DNA from: Hypsibius dujardini
Lineage: Eukaryota; Tardigrada; Eutardigrada; Parachela; Hypsibiidae
DNA length: 22,181 nucleotides
Direction of reading: 5' to 3'
NCBI GenBank assembly: GCA_001579985.1
Contig: LRSR01013021.1
Location: 1-22,181 of the forward strand
Position numbers and translations under genes: made by a program. Below, one piece after another: positions 1-12,753 of the stretch (position 1 is the stretch's first letter; each line of letters starts with the position of its first letter). The notes beneath the pieces were generated by a model. That model searched no databases. It worked only from the letters and a program-made list of their open reading frames with translations, and was not told where the DNA came from.

Positions 1-115
1 GTCACACCTTGACATGACCGTTGGTCACACCTTGACATGACCGTTGGTCACGCCTTGACATGACCGTTAGTCACGTCTTGACATGACGGTTGGTCACACC
101 TTGACATGACCATTG
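1..115. repeat. 23-bp minisatellite, five copies, spanning stop codon and 3' UTR
   Basis: Copies start at 1, 24, 47, 70 and 93, with unit gtcacaccttgacatgaccg plus ttg. The copy at 93 contains the TGA stop of LRP1 and its last codons. The other four are 3' untranslated sequence. Bases 1-93 hold no TTTATT, so no polyadenylation signal is visible on the minus strand. Confidence 0.95.
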
Positions 116-360
116 GTGGAGGTGCTCAACGTCGCGGTATTGCGAATCACCTCCGCATCTTCATCCTGCAGCTGTAACAGGCCGGCCTTCTCGGTGTCGC
201 CGTTTTTACGGCCATTACGATTGTAGAAGCACGACTCATAAATGGGATTGGCGAAGGCCACTTTGTCCGGATGGAGAACATCCTCGTCTTCGTAGCCGTT
301 TTCGTCCTTCTGGAACATCGGATTGCTGATGGCCACATCATGACCATCCCCTCCGACTTC
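94..360 (-). CDS. LRP1: LRP1 exon w43: cytoplasmic tail and stop codon
   Basis: Encodes the last 88 residues. It contains NPMF (324-313), NPIY (249-238) and a Leu-Leu pair (180-175), and ends NGHVKV-TGA. Spacing of the two NPx motifs and the HPDK..F.NP context resemble the LRP1 tail (LDPDKPTNFTNPVY as I recall). The final codons are the first copy, in sense, of a 23-bp minisatellite that continues into the 3' untranslated region. Acceptor ccattctag. Confidence 0.94.
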   Translation of the reverse strand, partial: EVGGDGHDVAISNPMFQKDENGYEDEDVLHPDKVAFANPIYESCFYNRNGRKNGDTEKAGLLQLQDEDAEVIRNTATLSTSTNGHVKV

Positions 361-2138
361 CTAGAATGGAACGAGAAAAATTTGTAAAAAATCGTTCATT
401 CATCTCGATCGAAAGTGTTACTGCTGAGACGCTGATCGACCAGTCCTTACCTCCATTAAGATGTGCTGGAAAGCCTTTGCGCGGGAGCGGCGTTTCCAGG
501 CGAATGTTCCAGCCACGACCAAAAGGGCGAGCAAGATGATGACGATTGGAATGCCGACAGCGACAGCTGTCTCAGTGGACGCCGTCTCGCTTTCATCCTT
601 CGTGGGAGGCTCGATTTCAAAGATGTGGGTGTCACAGTGGGTTCCCATATAGTCAGTGGAACATCTGCGGAGTCGAACATTGACATTTAGCGATGAATGT
701 CTGCCTTTTGTAAACTTTGTTTGTCCTGTCTGTCTGTCTCTCCGCCTAGATGCCTGCCTGTCTGTCAGTCTGCCTGTCTGCCTGTCTGCTTGCCTGCCTG
801 TCTGTCAGTCTGCCTGCCTGCATGTCTTTCTGTCTGTCAGTCTGCCTGCCTGCCTGCATGTCTGTATGTCTGTCTGCCTGTCTGTCTGCTTATTGATTTG
901 TATTTATTCTGTCTCTCTCTCTCCCGCTCTTTGTATGTTTCATGAGTTAGTATGTCTGTTATTCAGCCAGTCGCTTAATCTGTCTTCCCTATGTAGTCGA
1001 ATTTGTCTGATTCCACAGCTCATCAACTGTCTGTATCTTTGAGCGGAGCATCTGCCTCAAGGCATTCGAAGGTATCCTTACATGCAAGTCGGAGTTCCGT
1101 ATCCAGACAGGGGTGGTAAACACGTCCCACCATTGAGGCAGAAGTTATAACACATCTGTTCGGATTCACAACGGCTTCCGGTCCGAGACGGAGGACAACT
1201 ATGACGAAATCATCACGATGACACTCACAATGTTCTCAACACATGAGTTTACAGTATCTTCTCAACATGATGTTGAACTTACTCGCAGCGAAATTTCGTA
1301 TGAGGATCGGTGATGCATTTGCCACCGTTTAGGCACTGCAGTGCAGCACAGTCGGGAACGAATTCGCAAAGTTTGCCTATGTTTTAATAAAAAGCTAATT
1401 AGAGCTCCGATACTAAACCCGTTTCACCCGGGGAGGGACACCCGACACAAACGATTTTCGTACCGTAAAAGTTTCCTATACACTTGCAACGTCTTTCCGG
1501 CGCTCCACCACCCTTTATCAGTTCACCGCAGGTTCCGTTGTTTCGACACGCGCAGTCCTGCTCAATCTCACATCGTGCGCCGGTTCTAGACGGTGGACAA
1601 TTACACCGGGGAGGGTGACTCCGAATACATGTTCCCGCTTTACAGAAACCCTGGCAGAGATCCTTCTGGCATCTCTGTCCGCTGTACCCGGCAGAGCAAT
1701 TGCACCGCGGCTTTCCACCATTGACCGCGCAGACTCCATGGTTGCTGCATTGTAGGTCATCGCACTCCTCACATTTATCTCCCTTGAAACTGCAACGAGG
1801 AGTGTTAGAAACATTCAGAAGACGATTAGATCGACCACCGCACGGCCAGAAATACAGTCTGGCGAACTAAATCTACCTAGCCAAGCATTGCTGATGGACA
1901 AAACGCCAGAAAAGCAGAGAAACAGTCCGACATCCAAAAAAAGGATCAACAGACAGACACAGAGACAAACAGACAGACAGTCAGTCAGTAAGTCAAATAG
2001 ACAGGTGGAGAAGCAGACATCTGATTGACAGATAGGGAGGCAGGCAGGCAGAGAGACAGATAAACAAACAGACATACAGGCAGAGAGACAGACAAACAAA
2101 CAAACAGACAGACAGACAGACAGACATACAGACATACC

Positions 2139-2184
<46 letters not shown>

Positions 2185-5009
2185 TACACAGATACACAGA
2201 CAGACAGACAGTGAGTCAGTAAAATAGACAGGTAGAGAAGCAGATATCTGATTTACAGATAGGTACGCAGGCAGAGAGACAGACAGACAGCCAGACAGGC
2301 AGGTAAAGAGACAGACAAGCAAAGAGACAGACAGATGGTCTTAACAATAGTGAATGAAAACACGTACTCGGCTTTGCATTTGCAGCGATCGGTTCCGGTC
2401 TTATCAACGAAACAGATGCCTTTGTTGTGGCACCGGCCACACTCCCCCTCGCCTTCAGTGCATGTTTTCCCTGAGAACCCGGACAAACAATTGCAGTGAG
2501 GTTTCCCATCTTGCATGTAGCAAGAGCCGCTGTTCCGACAAAAGTTGTCGCACTCGTGTCGTGGAATGTCGCATCGCCGGCCCACCCACTCAGAAGGGCA
2601 GCTGAAAGTCAAAAGTAAATTCGTTTCAATTGCCTGGTATTTCAAGTTGTTATTTTTTCAATTACTCCTATTGTTCTTCTATTGACGCTAAATTACTTAC
2701 GCGCAGACTAAACTTCCTTTGGCGTCGACACTGCAGTTGCCGCCGTTTTCGCAGTAATGTAGATTGACACAAAGATTCTGCTGGCAGCGGTCGCCGCTGA
2801 ACGGCGGGGCACATGCGCACTTGGGCGTGCTCCCGTTGAAGCTGCAGTTGCCGTTGTTGTAGCAGTAGGATGAGCACTTCGGCACGGCACAACTCGGCCC
2901 GGTATACTGGGGCGGACATCTGACGTGGTGAAAAGTATGTTTTGGTCAAACTTCAAACTGGGCGGGTTCATAGGAAGAGCGCGAATGAGAGACAGTCAGC
3001 ACGCTGTACTTACCGACACGCGAAGCCTGTGCCAGACAAATAAGGCCCACACTTTCCCCCATTCTGACACGGCGGTTTGCACGAGGTGTCGGGGGGACCT
3101 TCACACTGCTTTCGAGCTTCGTTATATGTCGAGTAGCCGGAACAGATGCAACGATGACCGACCGGGGGGACTGCCACACAGATCATGCCCTTCTCGCAGC
3201 TGTCCGCAGCACACAAACTTGGCACTGCAAATTCAAATCCAACACGCTGTACAAATTGTTACGATGCAGAAATTCCTTTGTCTTACGCTGTCGGTTCTGC
3301 TTCTTCTCTTGAACGATGAGAATGGTGGCAGGTCGTCGTAGTCCCTTAGCCAAGACGGTGGCATTGCCCAGGCCAAACTTGTTCAGCCGGAAAATGGTGT
3401 TGTTTTTGGAGGTGGAGACAAACAGTTGATCCTCGAAGACATCCACGTTGTAAGGCTTCTCTTTATCTATACCAAACAAAAACCCAGTAAAATCACAAGA
3501 AAAACAAACAGCGTCACGTGGTTTGTGTATTCAGTGTGTTATTCGTGTATTCTAATGCCAACCGGTGGACATGAGCACAAATATGGCACAGATTTCATGT
3601 AGACACAGGCACAGACACAGGCACAGGCACAGACACAGACACAGGCACAGACACAGACACAGACAGACACACAGGCACAGACACAGGCACAGACACAGGC
3701 ACAGACACAAGCACAGACACAGACACAGGCACAGGCATAGACATTCAACAGAAATTCGGCATAGACACGAGCGAGAGATGTCCCCTTACCAAAGATGCTG
3801 TGCTTCACTCGACGACGATCCTTCCCCTCCACCGTCATGGTCTCAATAGCGCCCGTCTTCGGGTCGGCCCAGTACAATCGTCTGTTTGCGTAATCGATAG
3901 CGAGCCCGGTTGGGTAGCGAATATTGTCCTGCGCCAGGATCTCTCGGTCGGTCCCGTCGAATCGCGCACGTTCAATGCGAGGGTTGCCGGAGATGTCACT
4001 CCAAATGATGTATCCCGATTCGGGATCGACCACCAAGTCGTACGGCTCCGCGAGACCGCTGGTCACAATGGGAGTTCGCAGGGTACCGTTCAGATAAGAC
4101 ATTTCAATTTGTTTCGTATGGCCGTCGATCCAGAAGAGCCGGTCATTAACCCAGTCCACTGCCAGTCCTCGGGGTTCCTGAACGTTCGCGATCTGTCAAA
4201 ACATGAACAAAATCTTATCATTTTGCCTGAACCAAAGAAACTGTCTGTGCCAAGGTTTCTGCACTCAGAATGAAGATTCAAGCAGAACGAACCCATACAG
4301 CGATACAGTAGACATTTACAGAGCTGACAGTAACCGCCTGACCGATAATGAAGTAGGTGAAAGTAACTGGCAGACAAACAAGAAAGGCAAAGCAATCGAG
4401 AAAAAAGACATATGTCATGCACGCTTACAAACTGACAAACGGACATCTTGGTCTTCGTATTAACCGGAGGAACTATACCAGTGGTAAAGGCTCATTTCGA
4501 TCGAAGTCTGCGCGTTCCTTTCGCTTCTTAGGTAGATTCTGACGATAAATGACGCGATTTTCGCGGCTACTCCAAAAGATCACCGGCTCCTGCGGGTTGC
4601 TCATGTCGACATCGACGAATGAGATGCGTTCATCTTTCAGCTCCATCAGCTGCCGGTACTCCCCGCGTCGGTGGTACGGATCCAGGCTGCGCAGTTGGTT
4701 CTGTTCGGCAACCAGGAGAAACGCCGGTGGACCCTCAGCCAGGCAAGTGCGGTTTTTACCGTGGAGGATGTTGCGAAATCCAGTGTCACACATGCAGGTG
4801 AAGTTGTCCACGTCGCCATCCCACAGGCATCGTTGGGAGCACTGACCGTAACGTGTGCAGGGATTCAGTCGACAGGCGTCTTCGTCGCTTTTATCACCAC
4901 AATTGTTCACCCTGGAAACTTTACTTGCTTAACCAAAGTTTCGCAAATATTTCGAACATGCAGTTACTGTGTGAGTGGGAGCGTATTTGTGTCTGTATGT
5001 CTGTCTCCC

Positions 5010-5042
<33 letters not shown>

Positions 5043-5892
5043 GCCTGTCTATCTGTTTGTCTGTTTGTCTGTCTGTCTGTTTTTTATCTGTTTGGTTGCT
5101 TGCTGGTCTTTCGGTCTGTCCTTGTATTCGCTAAAAGCTTGACTTACCCGTCACAAACTTCTTTCAAGTTTGACAAACATCTGCCGTTTGCACATCGGAA
5201 CCGACACACTTGGTCTTTGCCTGAATATTGCATATGAAATCAAACATTGAAATGGGAATTAGCAGATTGCACGACTTACTGGCACACATCGTTTCGTCAG
5301 AGCCATCCACACAGTCTCTGTGCCCGTCACATTTCTGAGCTTGCAAAATGCAGGTGCCGCTGTTGCACCGGAAGCGATCAGGAAAACAAGGGAACCGAGA
5401 GCACAAATCAGCATCTTCATCACTCCGATCTTGGCAATCATCTTCCCCATCACACAGCCACTGCTTTACAATGCATCGCTTGTTTTTACAAGTATGCTCA
5501 TCAGGCGCGCAAGAATGATCGCATCCGCTCTCGTCCGAGCCATCCGGACAGTCGATGACGCCGTCGCATTTCCATTTTTCGGAGATGCAAATTCCGCTGT
5601 CATCAGCACACGACATATGACCTTCTGGGCATATAGACGTGCAATTGGCTTCGTCCGATCCATCGCGACAGTCATGCTCGCCGTCACAGCGGAACTTCAA
5701 ATCTATGCAGTGGTCGTCGCATGAGAATTCTGACGGTCCGCAGGGAACAGCACAGTTTTTCTCGTCGCTCCCATCTGCGCAGTCCTCTGTGAAACAAAAC
5801 AATCCTTTTAACAAAGTGCAAATCAGGTGAATAGACATGAAGAATTGTCAGATAGACAGACACACAGACAGACACACAGACAGACACACAGG

Positions 5893-5923
<31 letters not shown>

Positions 5924-5938
5924 GCAGGCAGGCAGACA

Positions 5939-5999
<61 letters not shown>

Positions 6000-8318
6000 A
6001 CAGGCAGACAGACTTGCAAACACAGATGTATACAAGATTTAGAGACCAATTATATCCAAGCCGTAATAATAAGTACTAGTGACCAACCTTCATCATCGCA
6101 TACCCATTTCTGGGATATGCATTTTTTGGTTTCGTTACACACGAAGTACACCGCCGGGTCGCATTTTCCCGTCGTTCCACCGCAACTCTCGGCCTTCTCG
6201 TCACTTCCGTCCAGACAGTCCTCTATTCCATCACAGCGCCGCGCATCGGGAATGCACACCCCGTCCCCAAGACATCGATACATATCCGACCGGCCGCATG
6301 GAAGCGCGGTACAGTTCAGCGCTGGAGCTTCGTCCGAACGATCCTTGCAGTCGGGTTTGTTGTCGCAAACTGCTGTTTGACTGATGCAGGAGCCATCTTT
6401 GCATTCAAACTGAAGCGACGTGCACTTTTTGGCGTCCCCGCTGCCGGTCCGCTGGCAGCTTTTCTCATCCTCGCCGTTCTTACAGTCTGCACGACCATCA
6501 CAGACATGGCTTCTGGGGATACAGTGATGGGATTGCGGGCACTTGAACTGACTGGCCAGACAGAGATAAGACGCTGCAATAAGGAAAACCGTTTGTTAAA
6601 CACTAAAACTGAAGAGACAGGCAGACAAACCGATTGGACAAAATACAGGCAGAAACCGACAAATGCCAAAACAATTTCCTTACAGCAGTCGACAATGCTG
6701 CCGTCTTCATCGCTTCCGTCACTGCACTGACGAATTCCGTCACAGATGTTGGTAGGATGTAGACACTGGTGAGTGGTCGTGCACTGGAATTCGCCAGGTG
6801 TGCAAGTGAAATTACGACCGCAGTTGTTCAGTTCGTCGAAGCCCTTTGAATACATGGAAATAGACTGTAGGGAATGTCCACGCACGAGCTGCATGGTTGA
6901 CGGACAGACCCCGCTCGGCACGGAGCTGATAATAAGAGAAACTTACATCCCCACAGTCATCCTGACCGTCACATTTCCACCATTTCGGAATGCACTTGAA
7001 AGTGTTCCTACAGACGAAATGCGCTGCGGAGCAGTTAGCCAAGCAGCCTCTGCCGTCGTGGTCAAGGACGTAGTTATCTGGGCAGGCACAGGCACCAGTG
7101 ACTGGGATTTTTGTGTTGTTCGTTGGCCTCAATAGGCACAAGTTGCTGCATCCATGGTTGTGATCGCAAGGATTTGGGTTGAACGAAACTGTAAATAGAA
7201 GTGTTAATCAGAGAAATATTCAGTCTGCCTGTCTGTTCATCTGTTTGCGTGCGGCTCTGTCTGGCTGCCTGTTTATCTGCCTGTCAATCTGTTAGCCTGG
7301 TTGTCTGGCTGTCTGGCTGGCTGTCAATCTGTCTGCCTGCCTGTGTGTATTTGTCTGTGTGCCTGTTTGTGTTCCTGTCTGTGTGTCTGTGTGTCTGCCT
7401 GCCTGCTTGCTTGTTTACCGACCTGGCTTCCTACTTGGCCGTCCGTTTGTCTGCTTGATTGTGGTCTGCTTGTCGTGTATTTTTCTGTCTATCTTTGTAG
7501 CCTGCATACGTGCACGTGACTGTAACGCTTACGTGGCATCTGACGGAACGGATGGAACACTTGAATGTCCATCGGACGATGAGATGAGGCATCCATGGCC
7601 GTCATATTGGCACCGCTAAACTTATTGGCACGATGAATATTCTTCGTTTCCCAGTCGGTCCAAAAGATAGAATCTTCAAAAACTGACAACGCAAAGACAT
7701 GCCGGAGCTGATCGGGTCGGGATAGCGAGTTTTCCAACACCCGTCGGCGATGCTGCAGATTCAAATCCGCCATGGCGATGTAGTCAAACCTGGCGTCCGC
7801 CCAAAAAATTGTGTTTGTCACATAGTCGATGGTCATCGCGTTGGGCCAGCCCAGCTCCGTCCGATCGAGTTGCAGACGGAAAATATTACTTCCATCCATG
7901 CCCATCTTTCCGATGTGTGGCGTGTGACCCCAATCCGACCAATAAAGGTACCCGTGATGGGGGTCCACGACCAAAGCACGGGGTTCCTGCAGGCCTTCTT
8001 TCAGGAGGACCTTCCTCGAACCGCCATCTAGCCGGGAGACCTCGATGGTATCTGTTCCCTTATCGCACCAATAAAGATTCTTGGCAATCCAGTCCACGGC
8101 GATACCGTCCGGATTGTGCACGGTGGCGGAGTGAAGGATTTCGACGTGGTTTGCCGGTTCATGCAGGCACCACTTGTTGATTGAACTGGCTGAAGGCGTG
8201 ACGTCGGAGTAAAACAAGCACTAGAAGAAAAAACAGGAATCTTTCATAAGCCGACAAAGAGAGAGACACAGACACAGACAGACAGACAGACAAACAGACA
8301 AACAGACAGACAGACAGG

Positions 8319-8355
<37 letters not shown>

Positions 8356-10749
8356 GACATATTTGTTTAGCAAATTGTACTTGACTGCTCCATTCAAAAT
8401 CCAAAGCTACTGCATTGGACAAGTTTCCTCTGACTAAAAATCGTTGGTCGCCCTTGAAGGACACATTGCGGATGAAGTGCTTATTGGAGTACAACAGGAC
8501 CGGTTGGACATCGGATACTGCTTTGCATGATCGGCCACTATCCACAGCTGTGTAGCCATTCGAACAGACACCTGCAGAGCGGAACTTGTAGCGAACAAAA
8601 GAGCCACTGTCAAGTCAAAGCACAGAATGAAAAAGGTCTTACATCGGTAACTGCCGATAGTATTGTAGCAAAAGTGACTACACGGAAACGAGTCGCATTC
8701 ATTGTAATCTGAAAAAACAGCATCTTTATACTATAACTCTGGGATGATCAAGCTTATTGCGTTCAGTTCCTCAATCCCTTACCGACACATTCTCCGGTCT
8801 TGTTGCTGACTGCATATCCGGGATTGCATTTGCACTCATAACCAATGGGCTTCTCCACGCATTTCCCGTTTGGTCCGCAATGATCCGGCTTGCAGTCAAT
8901 CAGTCCACAATAGATCTCATCGCTCATATCCCCGCCTGTGAATCAATGCTTCAAAGGTTTATAAAGTTGTGTGGACGAAAACGGCCTTTGACTTACAGTC
9001 GTCTTTGTTGTCGCAAGTCAGGCTTTCGTTGATGCAGAGCTTGCCGTTTTTACAGCGATACGCCGGAGGATGGCATGAGATGTCCTCAGTGGGAGCGAGA
9101 TTAGTGTCATGGGTCATGTTCCGTTCACCACAGATGTCCCTGGTTTCATCCGAAAAATCCTGCCAAATGACACGTTAAATATATCTGACGTTATGTGGAA
9201 GACAGGAAAGAAACTTACTCCACAGTCGTCTTCGCTGTCGCAAATGAACTCGCCAGGAACGCAGCGGTTATTCCGACAGCGGTATTCGTTGAAGGAACAG
9301 CGAGAAATGGTGTCACACCCTTCTGTCTCGTCGGAAGAATCGTTCCGTCCACAGTCGATCTCACCGTCACACCGCCAATCGCCAGGAATGCAGAGTCCGG
9401 TGTGCGCGCAGCGGAAGTCAGTTTGAGAACAGTTCGTCTGGTGACACAGTTCGAATGCCTCATCGGAACCTCCTGGGCATTCTGGAACTCCATCGCACTA
9501 CGAACAAAAGTCAGTAAATCATCAGTGATAATATCTCTAAAATTACTCTTTAATTTACTCTCAGAGCAGTCCAGTCTGTCGTCTGTCTATCTACCTGTTT
9601 GTTTGCCTGTCTCTCTGTCTCTCAGTGAGCCGGTGCGTCTATGTGTCTGTCAGTCTGTCAGTCTGTCTCTTTGTCTTTCGTCTGTCTGTCTGTTTATTTG
9701 TCAGACTATCTGTCTGATTGCCTGTCTCTCAGTCTCTCTGTAAGCCGGTGCGTCTGTCTGTCTGTCTGTCTGTCTATTTGTCTGTGCGTTCGTCTGTGCG
9801 TTCGTCTGTATGTGTGCCTGTCTGTCTGTCTGAGTGACTGACTGTCTCTCTGTCGGACTGTGGACTAGTTTGCTCGTTCGACCATCTAAAAGGTCATGCG
9901 CTACCAATCTCGAATTGCTACTACATTGATGTATCATGACTGTTTGGGTTTTCGTTTTACCTTCCACATCATCGGAATGCAGGATCCATCCGAGCATTCA
10001 AACGAGTCAGATGGACATTTGATGCTGCAATTTTCCTCATCAGAGTGATCCAAACAGTCCGATTCCCCATCGCACCGCCAACTGTTAGGCACGCAGCCAT
10101 GACCACTTGCGCAGCGGAAGCTGTCCTTACTGCAGGGTTGCGGTGTTGTGATCGCCACTCCGGTGCAGTTTTGTTCATCGAAATAGTCGCCGCCTGAATG
10201 CAAGAAACGATATACTCCAATGCAGCAATGAAACATTAACCTAATTGTGGACCTACAGTCGTTGTCTCCGTCACACATCCATTCAGGCAGGTAGCACATG
10301 GCAGAGTTGGGACAGGCCAGCATGAGCCGTCCGTCTGGTGTGGTCTCGCATTTCCGACCGTGACAGCCAATTTCGTCACTCGAATCGCCACAGTCTTGTT
10401 CACCGTCACAGCGGTATTCCGTTTTGATGCAATCACCGGTGCTCTTACATCGGAACTCCGAGTCGTCACAGACACAAGCAATTTCGTCGGTCCCATCACC
10501 GCATTCATCTCGCCGATTACAGCGGAGCGCTTCAGGGACGCACTTTCTGCACGGTAAAACACGTATGTTTTAGAATAAGCAACACACGCTGTTCCAGACA
10601 AGACATTTGGAAAACAAAAAATAAGGCACAGAAACTGACATTCTGACCAAAAGTCGATACTAAGCATACTAACACGCAAAATACGATCATTCACCTGCGC
10701 GGACAAAATGCATAAACAGCCGGAAAAAAAACCAGACAGATAGACAAAC

Positions 10750-10808
<59 letters not shown>

Positions 10809-11614
10809 AAGACAAACATAGGCAGGCAGGCAAGCAGGCAGGGAGGCAGGAAGGCAGGCAGGTAGGCAGACAGAGAGGCTTACAGAGAGGCTTACAGACA
10901 GACAGACAGACAGACCGACAGACAGACAGGCATAAAGCGATCGGTCCCACGTCTTACCTTGATGTTTTGCAGGAGATAAATCCTGCTGGACAGGTTCGAT
11001 ATGTACAATACTCCACGTCCTCATCGGTGCCGTCATCACAGTGTCGCTTCATATCACACGTCAAAAGCAAGGGAATGCACTTCCCACTTCCACACCGGAA
11101 CTGATCTGCGGCGCAACGGACCGTGCCCACCTCACAACTGACTCCATCCGCCAAAACCGTTCTGTTATTGAAACAGTAACAGACAGCCACCGTTCCATTC
11201 TCAGACGGATAGCACTGCTCAGAGCAGCCGCCATTCTTGGCAAGGCACGGATTGAGGCTACAGTCTTGGCTAGTGCTGGACACCGCAACTATCCCCATTG
11301 GCTGACGACCGAGATTCTCACGGATTTTCACCACATCCAAGCCGGTGTACTTGTTAGCGCCTACGACTGCCCGCATGATCCAGTCGGTCCAGTAGATATG
11401 GTCACCGTGGACCGTAAGAGCAAACGGATGGCGAACACTCTCCCACAGGAGAACCTGCAAAATGATACCCGTCACAGTCGGTTGATGAATGAAGAAATTC
11501 ACAGACAAATAGACAGGCAGACAGAAAGATCCACAGGCACAGATGAAAACACATACAAACAGACGAATAGACAGACAGCCAGCCAGCCAAAAAGACAGAC
11601 AGACAGACAGACAA

Positions 11615-11661
<47 letters not shown>

Positions 11662-12708
11662 GGTAGGCAGACAGGCAGACAGACAGATAAACAAACAGAC
11701 AGATAGACAGACTGGCAGGCAGGCACACAGACAGATTAGCAAACATACATGAAGAAAAAAGGTACCTTTCGTTCGGTGCCGTCAAGCCTGGATCGTTCTA
11801 TCTTGTCCAAAAGCGCATCCGCCCAAAACAGATACTGACTCTTATGATCGATCGCGATGGCATTGGGCGTTTTGATGTCTGTAGTAATCAATGACTCCAG
11901 ATCCTTCCCATCAAATCCGACTCGCTGAATAGATGGAGCATCCTTGTTCCAGTTGGTCCAGTACAACTTCTGCTGGCACGCATCGATAGCTAAATTCCTC
12001 AACTTATCACCCATCGTCAACTGCACGACTCTCTGGGGGACTTGATTGACAGCGTCCTCCGATGCCGCAATACGGAATACCGATGCGTTATTGTAGCTCG
12101 TCCAGTAAAGTTCCTGTTTGTAGACATCGAACGCCAGTCCTTCCGCCGAACCAACCCCGCTCGCCACCGTTCGCCACTGCGTTCCGTTGAAGCGAACACT
12201 GAAGAGCTCACCCTTTTGGATGTCGCTGTAGAAGATTCTGGAGGTCGAATAGTCGAAAGCAAGACCGATGACGTTAATCATAGCCGATGAGTTTTGCAGT
12301 TTGGCGATCGGGTCGTTTTTGTTGGTGTCGGTCAGGAGATGAGCGGACTCGATGCTCCGACCGCGTGAATACAGCAGAAAGGAACTGTGAGCGTCGCAGG
12401 TCTTTCCGTCTTTTGCGAGGATTCCGTGGGCACAGGCACATGTTCGGTTAGAGTTTCCGGTGAAAAAGCAGAGCTCCTCGCAGCCGCCGTTGTCCACCGA
12501 GCAGAGATTTTTACCCTTTTGCCGTTCTTTGCTGAAGATGATGAGGTCGTTGACGGTGGCGTTCAGTCCACGACGAATGATGGTTGGTGATCGCGGATTG
12601 GCCTTGTCAGCTCGATAGATGACACCACGCTGAGGAAACCTAAATAGACCGAATGTAATTCTAAATATAAATAAATAAATATACAAACTAAACTTTTCTC
12701 TGCCTGGG

Positions 12709-12753
<45 letters not shown>

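Noticed and set aside
656-1042. Open frame reading as a cysteine- and leucine-rich protein ([10 protein letters not shown] type)
   Set aside because: It is a translation of a CTGT/CTGC microsatellite inside an LRP1 intron. The same Cys-Leu-Ser-Val pattern appears wherever the tetranucleotide occurs (for example 1815-2322, 10687-10950, 11402-11785, 15119-15443).
1518-1814. A 98-codon minus-strand frame over exon w40
   Set aside because: Shadow of the EGF-coding frame. The overlapping frame has the EGF cysteine spacing and consistent splice phases.
3539-3790. Extension of exon w35 into a Cys-Ala-Val repeat protein tail
   Set aside because: The frame runs through the donor GTAAGG at 3789 into the CACAGA repeat. 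Joining to w36 restores the propeller sequence.
5854-6012. CRISPR-like or other direct-repeat array
   Set aside because: Uninterrupted tetranucleotide repeat without spacers, in a eukaryotic intron.
8971-9743. Plus-strand open frames in the LDLa region that might be an antisense gene
   Set aside because: They mirror the coding strand of exons w22-w24, lack a recognisable domain, and end in the CTGT repeat.
10236-11039. A 267-codon minus-strand frame across exons w20-w21
   Set aside because: It is out of frame with the LDLa cysteines and crosses a GACA repeat. The true frame gives clean LDLa modules.
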